Shown here piece by piece: positions 8,857-17,537 of a stretch of 64,000 nucleotides of DNA. The stretch comes from Actinomadura citrea. Its GTDB lineage: Bacteria > Actinomycetota > Actinomycetes > Streptosporangiales > Streptosporangiaceae. Positions within the stretch are counted from its first letter, which is position 1. Each line of letters starts with the position of its first letter. The stretch lies in the NCBI RefSeq assembly GCF_013409045.1, contig NZ_JACCBT010000001.1, positions 992,001 through 1,056,000 on the forward strand, written 5' to 3'. The notes beneath the pieces were generated by a model. That model had not been told where the DNA came from, ran no database searches, and was given only the letters and a program-made list of their open reading frames with translations. The translations under genes were made by a program, and so were the position numbers.

Positions 8857-10712
8857 CCGTCCGCCTCGGCGGCGATCGAGTCGATGGTGCACGCGGCACT
8901 GATCAACGCCAGGTGACTCAGCCCCTGGGGCAGGTTCCCCAGGAAGGCCCCGGTGGCCGGGTCGATCTCCTCGCCGTACAGGCCGACGTCGTTGGCCAGC
9001 CCGACCAGGTCGTCCATCAGCGCTGTGGCCTGTTCGAGGCGCCCGGTGCGGGCGAGGCACTCGGCCAGCCAGAAGGAACAGGCCAGGAACGCGCCTTCGG
9101 TACCGCTCACCCCGTCCTCGCCGGAGTACCTGTCGACGAACGGGCCGTGCCGGAGCTCCCGTGCCACCGTGTCGACCGTGGCGCGCATGCGGGGATCGCC
9201 CGGAGGCGCGTAGCCGTGCAGAAGACCGAGGAGCACGGCCGCGTCCAGGTCCGAGCTGCCGGCGGAGCGCGTGTAGCAGTGGTGAAGTGAGGAGAAGCAA
9301 CGCGTCTCGACGAAGTCGCGTATCTGCGCGCGGGCCAGCCGCCAGCGGGCCGAACCGCGGCTCTGGATCAGGCCGCGCTCGCAGAGGTCGATGGCCCGGT
9401 CGAGCGCGACCCAGCACATCATCTTCGATTGCGTGAAGTGCAGGGGAGCGCTGCGCACCTCCCAGATCCCCGAGTCCGGCCCCCGCCAGGCGGCGCAGAC
9501 GAAGTCGGCCAGTTCCGCCAGGCGCCGGGCGATGTCCGCGTCCAGCCGTCCGGCGGCGCCCGCGTACAGCCAGCCGATCTGCAAAAGCTCGCCATAGGTG
9601 TCCATCTGGGTCTGCGCGCCCGCCGCATTGCCGATCCGCACCGGTCTGGAGCCGCGGTATCCGTCGAGGGGGAGCGTCCGTTCCGTCGCGTGGCCGCCGC
9701 CGTTCAGCCGGTAGAGCACCCGCAGCCGCGGATGTGTGAGCTGGGAGGCGTGCATGAGCCACCAGAAGTAGGCATGCGCCTCGGCGGGGCAGCCCAGGCT
9801 CAGGAACGCGTCGAGGGTGAACGCCGAGTCGCGGACCCAGGAGAAGCGGTAGTCCCAGTTCCGTTCGCCTCCGACCTGTTCCGGCAGCGAGGAGGTCACC
9901 GCGGCGGCGATCGCCCCCGAGGGCGCGAAGATCAGGAGCTTGAGCGCCAGCGCGCTGCGCAGCACGGCGTCCCGCCACATGCCCTCGTTCGAGCGTTCTC
10001 GGGCCCAGCCGCGCCAGGCCGCGATGGTGTGGTCCATGCGGGCATCGCATTCGGGACGGGCCGGCAGGACGAGCGGTTCCTGGTGGGCGAGCGGGATCGC
10101 CAGCAGGGCCCGCTGTCCTCGCCGCAGATCGAGGCGGCCGTTGATCGCCCGGTCGGTGCATTCCGGTTCACCCGCGTCCCAGGCGCAGACGGCGAGCGCG
10201 TCCGCGCCGGCCACCGCGACCGGGACGCCGGCGCGCCTGGCGATACGTGGGCGGCGGGCACCGTAACCGAACCGCGGCTGCACGCTCCAGCGCAGCGGCA
10301 CCGTCCCCGCCACGCCGTCGATGCGCCGCTGCAGTTCCCGCATCGGCCCCAGGGCCCCATCGGCCTCCAGGGTCAGCGCGTCGGTGACCCGCAGGCTGCC
10401 GCCGCCGGTGGTGAACGTGGTCTCCAGCACGTTCGTGCCAGGGAGATACCGGCGCGCGACCGTGTAGGGCTCCTCTGGCTCCAGCAGGAAGCGGCCGCCT
10501 CGGACGGGGTCCAGGAGGGCGGCGAACACCGAGGGCGAGTCCAGATCCGGCATCCCCAGCCAGTCCACGGACCCGTCGGCGGCGATCAGCGCGGCACTCC
10601 GTCCGTCTCCGATCACCGCGTAGTCCCGCAGCGGGGCGTAGCCGTCGCTCCGGAAGGCCGTGGTGCGCCCGGGATCGGACGGGGTGTCAACGGGATGACC
10701 GCCGACTCTCAT
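8853..10712 (-). CDS. Glycoside hydrolase family 15 protein (glucoamylase/trehalase type)
   Basis: A 619-residue cytoplasmic GH15 enzyme. The N-terminal beta-sandwich opens with LRDYAVIGDGRSAALIAADGSVDWL, and the (alpha/alpha)6 barrel contains GERNWDYRFSWVRDSAF with the catalytic acid region, then SGTEGAFLACSFWLAECLA, where the second catalytic glutamate is expected. These features and the lack of a signal peptide fit the bacterial glucoamylase/trehalase group rather than secreted fungal enzymes. In actinobacteria such proteins often hydrolyse trehalose or short alpha-glucans. Length matches the family (about 600 residues). The start at 10712 has only a weak upstream site. It is coupled to the small membrane protein gene downstream. 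Confidence 0.9.
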   Translation of the reverse strand: MRVGGHPVDTPSDPGRTTAFRSDGYAPLRDYAVIGDGRSAALIAADGSVDWLGMPDLDSPSVFAALLDPVRGGRFLLEPEEPYTVARRYLPGTNVLETTFTTGGGSLRVTDALTLEADGALGPMRELQRRIDGVAGTVPLRWSVQPRFGYGARRPRIARRAGVPVAVAGADALAVCAWDAGEPECTDRAINGRLDLRRGQRALLAIPLAHQEPLVLPARPECDARMDHTIAAWRGWARERSNEGMWRDAVLRSALALKLLIFAPSGAIAAAVTSSLPEQVGGERNWDYRFSWVRDSAFTLDAFLSLGCPAEAHAYFWWLMHASQLTHPRLRVLYRLNGGGHATERTLPLDGYRGSRPVRIGNAAGAQTQMDTYGELLQIGWLYAGAAGRLDADIARRLAELADFVCAAWRGPDSGIWEVRSAPLHFTQSKMMCWVALDRAIDLCERGLIQSRGSARWRLARAQIRDFVETRCFSSLHHCYTRSAGSSDLDAAVLLGLLHGYAPPGDPRMRATVDTVARELRHGPFVDRYSGEDGVSGTEGAFLACSFWLAECLARTGRLEQATALMDDLVGLANDVGLYGEEIDPATGAFLGNLPQGLSHLALISAACTIDSIAAEADG

Positions 10713-10869
10713 GAGCCCATGCTCTCATCCGTTTTCAGGGCATCCATTCCTTCCTGTCTCATATGTCCCTCAGGATTCCCCCACGTCGCCCGGGACCGCT
10801 CGCCGGCAGGAAGCGCTGCGGCGGTCGGTTGGGCGCCACGTCGCCTGACCGCCGGATCGCTTGGGTGAG

Positions 10870-10885
10870 CTGCAACGATATGCAG
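10870..10885. promoter_or_regulatory. Small palindrome in an AT-richer intergenic stretch
   Basis: CTGCA-ACGATA-TGCAG is a five-base inverted repeat in the 240-base gap between the GH15 start and the beta-lactamase start. The surrounding 50 bases are clearly more AT-rich than the neighbouring genes, as expected for a divergent promoter region. No known operator consensus is assigned. Confidence 0.3.
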
Positions 10886-10952
10886 TTCACTATGATTCAT
10901 TGATCGATATCCATATTGGACAGAGGCCGTCATGTGGTGATCAAGTGACCGC

Positions 10953-11840
10953 ATGACCAAGCCTTCCTCCCGAACTCTGCGCGTCCGGCTGGGTGCCACC
11001 ACGCTCGCCGCGCTCACCCTCTTCGGCACCGCCGCGTGCGGCGCCGCCCATGACTCCGCCCCGCGCGGCGCCGCCGTCGTCGCCGCCGCCGATCAGATCC
11101 GGCCCGGCATCACCGAGCGTGACGATCTGCGGGCCGTCTTCGACGCGGCGGGCGTGCGCGGCTCGTTCGCGATGCTGGACGTGAAGACCCGGAGCACGAC
11201 CGTGGTGGACCGGCGGCGTGCCGAGACCCCGCTGGTGCCCGCTTCCACCTTCAAGGTCCCGCACGCGCTGGTCGCCCTGGAGACCGGGGTGGTCAAGAGC
11301 CCCGACGAGGTGATCCCCTGGGACGGGACGCCGCAGCCGTTCCCCGAGTGGGAGCAGGACATGACGATGCGGGAGGCCGTCCGCATCTCCAACGCCGCGG
11401 CGTTCCAGGTGATCGCCCGCCGCATCGGTCTGCAGCGCGAACGGCAGTGGCTGCACCGGCTCGGCTACGGCAACCGCCAGACGGGTCCGGTGGTGGACCG
11501 GTTCTGGCTGGACGGCCCGCTGAAGATCTCGGCGGTGGAGCAGACCCGGTTCATGGAGCGGCTGGCGTTCGAGCGCCTGCCCGCCTCGCGTGAGCACCAG
11601 CGCACCGTCCGGGATCTGATCAAGCAGGAGGAGAAGGACGGGTACACGCTGTACGCCAAGTCGGGTTGGCAGAACGCCCCCGGCCCCGGCACCGGCTGGT
11701 GGGCCGGTTGGGTCGAGCGCGGCGGACGTGTGTACACCTTCGCGCTGAACATCGACGTCGCCAAGGACGGCGACGCCGCCAAGCGCGCCACGGTCTCCCG
11801 TGAGTTGCTGCAGCGGCTGAACGTGCTGCCCGCTGCGTGA
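10953..11840 (+). CDS. Class D (OXA-like) beta-lactamase, lipoprotein
   Basis: The 295-residue protein has the class D serine beta-lactamase motifs: STFK at residues 98-101 with the acylating serine and lysine, YGN at 172-174, FWLDGPLKIS with the conserved tryptophan at 185, and KSG at 236-238. The middle S-x-V motif reads SNA (146-148), so the usual valine is replaced by alanine. The N-terminus is basic, then hydrophobic and ends in GTAAC with Cys29, so I predict a lipid-anchored protein outside the membrane. It hydrolyses beta-lactams in the family; activity of the SNA variant is uncertain. It stands alone with its own terminator and has no BlaI/BlaR genes nearby. Confidence 0.85.
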   Translation: MTKPSSRTLRVRLGATTLAALTLFGTAACGAAHDSAPRGAAVVAAADQIRPGITERDDLRAVFDAAGVRGSFAMLDVKTRSTTVVDRRRAETPLVPASTFKVPHALVALETGVVKSPDEVIPWDGTPQPFPEWEQDMTMREAVRISNAAAFQVIARRIGLQRERQWLHRLGYGNRQTGPVVDRFWLDGPLKISAVEQTRFMERLAFERLPASREHQRTVRDLIKQEEKDGYTLYAKSGWQNAPGPGTGWWAGWVERGGRVYTFALNIDVAKDGDAAKRATVSRELLQRLNVLPAA

Positions 11841-11851
11841 GCATCTCCCCC

Positions 11852-11886
11852 GGGCCACGGTGACCGTCGCAGGGTCACCGTGGCCC
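11852..11886 (+). terminator. Strong hairpin terminator after the beta-lactamase gene
   Basis: A perfect 14-base-pair inverted repeat (arms 11852-11865 and 11873-11886, seven-base loop) starts 11 bases after the beta-lactamase stop. No U-tract follows. Position and strength argue for transcription termination between the beta-lactamase and the polyketide synthase. Confidence 0.75.
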
Positions 11887-11965
11887 TCGCCGCCGCACCG
11901 ATCCTCGCCCGCTGGTACAAGCCGCGCTGGTGGGGAAGGAGCCGGGAGGGGACTTAGGGGGAGAT

Positions 11966-13027
11966 GTGCGCGTAGGAGCCGTTCAGACCGTCCTGCCGGA
12001 ACATCACTACGACCAGCGTGAGATCACCGAGGCGGTCGTCGGGGCGACCGGGGCCGATCGGCGGGTGGTGGAGCGTTTCCATTCCGCCACCCGGGTGACG
12101 GGCCGGTACCTGGCCATGCCGATCGACAAGTACGCGAATCTCGACGGTTTCACCACGGCGAACGGCGCCTATGTCGATACCGCGCTGTCCCTCGGGGAGC
12201 GGGCCGTCCGGGGCGCGATGGAGGCGTCCGGGGTCGACGCGTCGCAGGTCGACCATCTGGTCTTCTGTTCCTCGACCGGAGTCGCCACCCCCTCGCTGGA
12301 CGCGTCCCTGGCCCAGCGCCTGGGCCTGCGGGACGACGTCAAGCGGGTACCGATCTTCGGCCTGGGCTGCGCGGCCGGCGCCGCGGGCCTGTCGCGGCTG
12401 TACGACTATCTGCGCGCGTGGCCCGACCAGGTGGCGGTGCTGGTCTGCGTCGAGTTGTGCTCGCTGACGGCGCAGCGCGACGACGACTCGCTGGCCAACC
12501 TGGTGGCCAGTGGGCTGTTCGGGGATGGTGCCGCGGCGGCCGTGGCGGTCGGAGGCGACCGGAAGGCCGCTACCGGGGGCCCGGTCCGCTGGGGGCCCCA
12601 GGTCGTCGCGACCCGCAGCAAGCTCTATCCCGGCACCCAGAGGCTCATGGGATGGGACGTCGGTGAGCACGGCTTCCGGATCGTCCTGGCCGCCGACCTG
12701 GTGGAGCACGTGGAGGCGACGCTGGCCGATGACGTCGCCGCCTTCCTGGGTGAGCACGGTCTGTCTCCCGGCGAGGTGTCCTCGTGGGTCTGCCACCCCG
12801 GGGGGCCCAAGGTGATCGACACGATCGCCGAGGCCTTCGCCCTCGGGCACGGTGAGCTCGACCTGACATGGGACTCCCTCCAAAAGCTCGGCAATCTGTC
12901 CTCGGTCTCGGTGCTCAACGTTCTGCAGGAGACGATCGAACGACGCCGCCCGCCGGAGGGCGAACCCGGGCTGCTGATGGCATTGGGCCCCGGGTTCTCC
13001 GCCGAGATGCTCCTGCTGCGCTGGTGA
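11966..13027 (+). CDS. Type III polyketide synthase (chalcone/alkylresorcinol synthase-like)
   Basis: The 353-residue protein has the thiolase-fold catalytic triad of type III PKSs: Cys135 in FGLGCAAGAAGLSR, His277 in VCHPGGP and Asn310 in KLGNLSSVSV. These enzymes condense an acyl-CoA starter with malonyl-CoA units to make resorcinols, pyrones or naphthols. I chose the GTG at 11966, preceded by GGGGGA; an in-frame GTG at 11930 would add 12 residues and would include a rare TTA codon at 11954, which could place it under bldA control if used. The next gene encodes an ICMT-type methyltransferase four bases away, the same pairing as in actinomycete phenolic-lipid operons such as srsA-srsB. Product identity remains inference. 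Confidence 0.87.
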   Translation: MRVGAVQTVLPEHHYDQREITEAVVGATGADRRVVERFHSATRVTGRYLAMPIDKYANLDGFTTANGAYVDTALSLGERAVRGAMEASGVDASQVDHLVFCSSTGVATPSLDASLAQRLGLRDDVKRVPIFGLGCAAGAAGLSRLYDYLRAWPDQVAVLVCVELCSLTAQRDDDSLANLVASGLFGDGAAAAVAVGGDRKAATGGPVRWGPQVVATRSKLYPGTQRLMGWDVGEHGFRIVLAADLVEHVEATLADDVAAFLGEHGLSPGEVSSWVCHPGGPKVIDTIAEAFALGHGELDLTWDSLQKLGNLSSVSVLNVLQETIERRRPPEGEPGLLMALGPGFSAEMLLLRW

Positions 13028-13031
13028 ACTC

Positions 13032-13562
13032 GTGCTCGGGTTCACGCTGCTCATAGCGCTCGTCGGAGCCGAGCGGATCGCCGAGCTGATCGTGGCTCGC
13101 CGGCACCGGCGCTGGGCGAGGAGCAGGGGCGGTGTCGAGTACGGACGCGGACACTACCCGGGGATCGTCGCCGCCCATGTCGGCCTGCTCGGCGGCGCGC
13201 TGCTCGAGGCATGGCTGCTCGACCGCCCCTTCATCCCGGTCCTGGGCTGGTCGATGCTGAGCGTCGCCGTCCTGGCCCAGGGGCTGCGCTGGTGGTGCAT
13301 CGCCGCACTCGGCCGGCGGTGGAACACCCGCGTGATCATCGTTCCGCACCTGCCGCTGGTGGACAAAGGCCCCTATCGCCTGCTGCGCCATCCCAACTAC
13401 GTCGCGGTCGTCGCCGAGGGCATCGCCCTGCCGCTGGTGCACACCTGCTGGCTCACCGCCCTGCTGTTCACCCTCGTGAACCTGGGCCTCCTGAGAGCCC
13501 GCATCAGGACCGAGAACACCGCTCTCCGGCACGCGGCCGACACCACACCCGCACCCTCGTGA
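13032..13562 (+). CDS. Isoprenylcysteine carboxyl methyltransferase-family membrane methyltransferase
   Basis: This 176-residue integral membrane protein resembles the ICMT/PEMT family. Four or so hydrophobic segments are followed by the SAM-binding signature region with GPYRLLRHPNYVAVVAEG, and the C-terminus has RARIRTENTAL, resembling the R-x-x-x-E end of the family. It begins with GTG four bases after the type III PKS stop, so the genes form one operon. In SrsA/SrsB-type systems such a protein O-methylates the alkylresorcinol made by the PKS. By context this protein should methylate the PKS product in the membrane. It ends nine bases from a convergent histidine kinase. Confidence 0.85.
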   Translation: MLGFTLLIALVGAERIAELIVARRHRRWARSRGGVEYGRGHYPGIVAAHVGLLGGALLEAWLLDRPFIPVLGWSMLSVAVLAQGLRWWCIAALGRRWNTRVIIVPHLPLVDKGPYRLLRHPNYVAVVAEGIALPLVHTCWLTALLFTLVNLGLLRARIRTENTALRHAADTTPAPS

Positions 13563-13571
13563 CGATGCCCT

Positions 13572-14780
13572 TCAAGGAGGAGTGCAGGGTAGGCGGAGGA
13601 TCATGCAGGTTCCGCCGGGGCGGTCGGCGATGTCAAGGTCGCCGTGGTGGGCGCGGGCGATCTGGCGGGCGATGGGCAGGCCGAGGCCGGTGCCTTCGGG
13701 ATCGCTGCTGCGGGCGTCGGCGCGGCGGTAGAAGCGCTGGAAGACCGCTTCCCGCTCGTTCGCGGGTATGCCGGGGCCGTCGTCGGCGACCTCGACGAAC
13801 GCCTGCTCGTCGCGTTGGAAGACCTTGACCTGGACCAGGCTGGTGGCGTGGCGGTCGGCGTTGCTCAGCAGGTTGGACAGCACCCGCGCCAGGCGGACCG
13901 CGGAGCCTTCGACCACGATCCCGGCGGTGATGTCGACGGTGGTGGCGCAGGCCAGGTCGGAGCGTGCGAGTTCGGCGGCCACCAGCGCGGACAGGTCGAC
14001 CGGTTCGGTCGGGAAGGGGGCGTTGCCTTCGAGCCGGGCCAGTTCCAGCAGGTCGCTGACGATGTCGCCGAGCCGTTCGGCGTCCTGCAGTGCCGCGTGA
14101 AGGACCTGCCGCGAGTCGGCCTGGGGGTCGGTCAGGGCCACCTGCAGCCTGGTCTGCAGGCCGGTGAGCGGGCGGCGCAGGTCGTGGGAGGTGTCGGCCA
14201 CCACCTGCTGTTGCCGGCGCAGGGCCGCGCGGGCGGCGGCGGTGGCCTGCCGCTCGCGCCGCCGTGCCCGGCGCAGCCGCCGGTTGGCCTCCTGGAGTTC
14301 CTGCGCGCGGAGGAAGAGCTCGGCTTCGGCCGCCTCCACCTGGTCGGCCGGGGACCACTCCTCGGCCGCACCGGCCGACCGCAGCTGCTGAATGTAGGCG
14401 GTGACTTCCTCGACCCGGTTGATCACGCAGGCGACTCGGCCGTCCGGTCCCAGCATGGGCGCGTTCACCGCGGCCCAGTACCGTTCCTCGTAGTTCCCCG
14501 GCTCCCCGGCCACCTGCACGTCGTACCGCACCAGCGCCATCACGTCGACGTCGCCTTCGGCCAGCACGCGCTCCAGGGAGGCACGCAGCTCCTGGACGCC
14601 CTGCCCGGACGGGCCACCCGGAAAGACCTCAAAGATCTGATGCCCGAGAAGCTGTCCGCGCGGCCGTTCCAGAACACGCTCGTACGCCCGGTTCACCCCC
14701 AGATACACCAGGTCGGACGACAGCACCGCACACGCGGCGGGAACCGCGTCGAACGCCGCCGCGTAATCCACGCTGGTCAC
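13572..14780 (-). CDS. PAS-domain sensor histidine kinase
   Basis: A 402-residue kinase without membrane segments. An N-terminal PAS domain (about residues 5-130, DAVPAACAVLSSDLVYLGVN) is followed by a short coiled region rich in Arg and Gln. The dimerisation domain has the phospho-accepting histidine in DTSHDLRRPLTGLQ, and the ATPase domain shows the N box (LSNLLSNADRH), G1 (DDGPGIP), F box and G2 (GTGLGLPIA). No partner response regulator is adjacent. Neighbours are a SpoIIE phosphatase and STAS proteins, so it may belong to a stress network that senses an intracellular signal through PAS. It is convergent with the ICMT gene. Confidence 0.88.
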   Translation of the reverse strand: MTSVDYAAAFDAVPAACAVLSSDLVYLGVNRAYERVLERPRGQLLGHQIFEVFPGGPSGQGVQELRASLERVLAEGDVDVMALVRYDVQVAGEPGNYEERYWAAVNAPMLGPDGRVACVINRVEEVTAYIQQLRSAGAAEEWSPADQVEAAEAELFLRAQELQEANRRLRRARRRERQATAAARAALRRQQQVVADTSHDLRRPLTGLQTRLQVALTDPQADSRQVLHAALQDAERLGDIVSDLLELARLEGNAPFPTEPVDLSALVAAELARSDLACATTVDITAGIVVEGSAVRLARVLSNLLSNADRHATSLVQVKVFQRDEQAFVEVADDGPGIPANEREAVFQRFYRRADARSSDPEGTGLGLPIARQIARAHHGDLDIADRPGGTCMILRLPCTPP

Positions 14781-15021
14781 GTCGGCTTCCTACCCCGGGC
14801 ATGCCAAGAACTCCTCCATCCCACTCCCGCCATGCCACAAGACGTGCGATGATCGCGGCCGCGCGGCCGGAGGCGTGCGCGGGCGGGTCCTGACGGCCGT
14901 CTCGGCGCGGTGGCGGATCGGGCTCCCATCCGGCGAGGGGCCCATGGCCTGCCGGCGACCGTGGGTAGGCATAGGTGGGAGATCGTTTCGCGGGCTCCTG
15001 GACTCATGGAAGGTGAGGCTC

Positions 15022-15318
15022 ATGAGCGGTAATGCACCGGAGGTATGGATTTCAGCCGCCGAAGGCGACCTGATCCGTGCCGATGCGATCGTGATCCTGC
15101 GTCTGGACAAGACCGGCCGGTTGACCGTGCAGCTGCGCGACGAGGCGAAGGTCAGCGTGTCCCTCCTGGAGGGATCGGCGACCAGCGGCCGTCCGCCCGC
15201 GGACTTCCACCGCCGGCTGGTCCGGATGATCGCCGAGGTCGCGGACTCCGGTAGCGCGCAGCTGATCAGTGCCCGGTACGTCGAGGGCGGTTGGCGCTGG
15301 ATCAGCGAGCCCCTGTGA
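15022..15318 (+). CDS. Small conserved hypothetical protein
   Basis: A 98-residue soluble protein starting MSGNAPEVWISAAEG. The ATG at 15022 is preceded by GGTGAGG with good spacing, while the longer frame upstream (to 14875) looks non-coding. The sequence predicts a mixed alpha/beta fold, with strands around AIVILRLDKTGRLTVQL and a C-terminal ISARYVEGGWRWISEPL. I recognise no family. It lies between a PAS kinase and a SpoIIE phosphatase (convergent with the latter, 48 bases apart), so a role in the same signalling group is possible. Confidence 0.65.
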   Translation: MSGNAPEVWISAAEGDLIRADAIVILRLDKTGRLTVQLRDEAKVSVSLLEGSATSGRPPADFHRRLVRMIAEVADSGSAQLISARYVEGGWRWISEPL

Positions 15319-15366
15319 GGGCGTGCGCGCGCCCGAGCCCTCGGCCGGGTCGCCGGACCGGTCCCT

Positions 15367-17079
15367 TCATTCGGGGACACGGAGGGCGAGGAGGGCGACG
15401 TCGTCCTCGCCGCTGAGCTCCATACGCTCCAGGAGCTGGTCGCAGAGGTCGGACACGGGGAGCTCGGCCAGGTGGGCGCTGTGGCGGCGAAGGCCGGTGA
15501 GGCTGTCGGTCAGGTCCGTGCCGCGGGTCTCGACGAGGCCGTCGGTGTAGAGCAGCAGGGTGGACAGCGGCGGCAGTTCGCGGATGCCGTCGGGGCGGGC
15601 ATCGGTGAGGCCGGGGTCGCCGAGCAGCATTCCGTGCTCTTCGAGGAAGGTCGTGGCGCCGTCATGGCTGATCAGGAGCGGCGGGGGATGGCCCGCGTTG
15701 CACCAGCGCAGGTACCAGGATCCGGCGGTGGTCCTTTCGACGCGGCCGAACACGGCGGTGGCGAGTTCGGCGTCGCTGACGGCGTCCATCACCGCGTCCA
15801 GGCGCTCCAGGACGGTGCTCGGGGGCACGTCGAGATCCCAGGCCAGGGCCCTGAGCATGTTGCGGACCTGTGCCATGCGGGACGCCGCGTGCAGGTCGTG
15901 GCCCATGATGTCGCCGATGACCAGCCCCGTGGCGCCGGTGGCGAGGGGAAAGGCGTCGTACCAGTCGCCGCCGACCCAGCTGGCCTGGGCGGCGGGGCGG
16001 TACCGGGCCTGGAGTTGCAGGTCGTCCCGTTCGGGCAGAGGGGTGAGCAGGCTGCGTTGCATGGCCTCGGCCGTGTTCCGTTGGGCGGTGAACAGCCGGG
16101 CGTTGGCCAGGGCCAGTCCCGTGCGGCGCGCGATGTCCTCCACGACGAGCCGGTCGTCAGGAGCGTAGCCGTGTCCGGGGCGGGAGTAGCCCAGGGTCAG
16201 CGCGCCGTAGGTCTCGCCCCGGGCCGCCAGCGGGGTGATGATCACGCTGTGGGCGTCCACGGTCTGGAAGAGTTCGTGCTGGGCGGCGGTCAGCGGCTCG
16301 TCGGAGTACGGCCGGGCGTCGTCGCCGCTGATGACCATGGTCATGCCCCCCTGCAGGACCCGCGCGAGCGGCCCGCGCGGGGCCCGGGGGAGCGGCGGCA
16401 GCGGCCCCTCCAGGCGAGCGATGTCGGCGGGGGAGATCTCGCGGTGGGTCGCGGCCACCCGCTCGACGCACCCGTCGAGCATGAGCAGGTCGACCTCCGC
16501 CCAGTCACCGAGCGCGGGCACCGTCAGCCGGACCAGCCGCCGCAGCACCTCGTCCTCGTTCAGGGTGGACGACAGCACCGTGGTGATCTCGGCGACCAGC
16601 GCCAGCCGGGAGTTGGCCCGCCGCGCCTGCGCCATCCGGTCGTGCTGTTCCCGCTCGATCCGGAGCCGTTCGGCAGCGTCCTGGAGCACGATGACCACTC
16701 CGGCCACCGCCCCCGCCCCGTGCTCTTCATCGGCCGCCTCATCGGCGTAGATCGGTGCGGATGACCAGGCCAGCATCACCGAGTGCCCGTCATGATGGGT
16801 GAACGAGTCGCCGTCGGCGTGGTCGGGAACACCGGTCCGCAGTGTCCGCAGGATGCGGCAGTCCCGCCGCGGAGGGGGCTCGCCCTCGACGACGCGGTGC
16901 AGGAGCCGGTCCACCGGCCGGCCCAGCGCCTCCTCGGAGGCGTACCCCAGGAGATGCCGGGCCCAGGGGTTCCAGGCCGTGATCCTGCCGGACGCGCCGA
17001 CCGCCACGATCGCCGAGTTCATCGCCTCGACCAGGCCCGCGTGGTCCGCGCCGACCCGGTCGTGCGGCTGCCCGCTCAT
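15367..17079 (-). CDS. PAS-GAF-SpoIIE/PP2C serine phosphatase
   Basis: A 570-residue protein with an N-terminal PAS domain (about 15-125, AMNSAIVAVGASGRITAWNPWARHL region), a short coiled linker, a GAF domain (about 160-320) and a C-terminal SpoIIE/PP2C phosphatase domain. Metal-binding motifs are visible: VGGDWYDAF, GDIMGHDLHA, CNAGHPPPLL, YTDGLVETRG and EDDVALLALR. Such RsbU/RsbP-like proteins dephosphorylate STAS antagonists. I prefer the ATG at 17079, which has AGGAGG five bases upstream; a start at 17100 would add seven residues. STAS proteins at 17538 and 19795 are likely partners. The promoter region contains a tandem 14-base repeat. Confidence 0.9.
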   Translation of the reverse strand: MSGQPHDRVGADHAGLVEAMNSAIVAVGASGRITAWNPWARHLLGYASEEALGRPVDRLLHRVVEGEPPPRRDCRILRTLRTGVPDHADGDSFTHHDGHSVMLAWSSAPIYADEAADEEHGAGAVAGVVIVLQDAAERLRIEREQHDRMAQARRANSRLALVAEITTVLSSTLNEDEVLRRLVRLTVPALGDWAEVDLLMLDGCVERVAATHREISPADIARLEGPLPPLPRAPRGPLARVLQGGMTMVISGDDARPYSDEPLTAAQHELFQTVDAHSVIITPLAARGETYGALTLGYSRPGHGYAPDDRLVVEDIARRTGLALANARLFTAQRNTAEAMQRSLLTPLPERDDLQLQARYRPAAQASWVGGDWYDAFPLATGATGLVIGDIMGHDLHAASRMAQVRNMLRALAWDLDVPPSTVLERLDAVMDAVSDAELATAVFGRVERTTAGSWYLRWCNAGHPPPLLISHDGATTFLEEHGMLLGDPGLTDARPDGIRELPPLSTLLLYTDGLVETRGTDLTDSLTGLRRHSAHLAELPVSDLCDQLLERMELSGEDDVALLALRVPE

Positions 17080-17133
17080 CTGTTCCTCCTGGTCGGACAT
17101 CAGGATCCCTGCCCCTCACCGCCACCGGGACAC

Positions 17134-17166
17134 CTCGGCCCCACAGGGGCATCTCGGCCCCACAGG
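17134..17166. repeat. Tandem 14-base direct repeat upstream of the phosphatase gene
   Basis: CTCGGCCCCACAGG occurs twice (17134-17147 and 17153-17166), 19 bases apart, in the region between the phosphatase start and the small membrane protein gene. It could be a binding site or a chance duplication. Confidence 0.5.
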
Positions 17167-17243
17167 AGCGCTCTGCCGCCGGCCCGCTTCCCGAAAGGCG
17201 TCCCGCTACCGGTGCGCTGCGCGGGCGCCTCCGGGCGGCCGGT

Positions 17244-17357
17244 TCAGGAGACGATCAGAGAGACGACGGCGACGACCGCGCAGACGGCGGCCAGCGCGAT
17301 GGCCATACCTGCGGCGAGGCCTCTCATCAACGCGAGGTATTCGTCTTTCATCGTCAT
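17244..17357 (-). CDS. 37-residue single-span membrane protein
   Basis: The start at 17357 follows GAGGGGG with four bases spacing. The product begins MTMKDEYLALMRG and continues with one hydrophobic helix of about 22 residues (AAGMAIALAAVCAVVAVVSL). The upstream extension of the frame has no coding character. Small actinomycete membrane peptides of this kind are often missed in annotation. It sits between the SpoIIE phosphatase and a STAS gene on the same strand. Function is unknown. The ribosome binding site and clean hydrophobic pattern make it credible. Confidence 0.55.
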   Translation of the reverse strand: MTMKDEYLALMRGLAAGMAIALAAVCAVVAVVSLIVS

Positions 17358-17537
17358 TCGTCCCCCTCGGGGTTCGATGAACCTCTCGCCGGGGTCGCCG
17401 GTGTGCGGAGCGAGTCGCGGGGGATCACGTGCCCGCCCGCTCAGTGAACGGCCGTATCGGGGCCGTCCGGTACGACCGGCGTGGCCGGACACGGTGCGCT
17501 CTGGCCGCCATGCCTGGCGCGTCCAGAGTTCTGGTGG

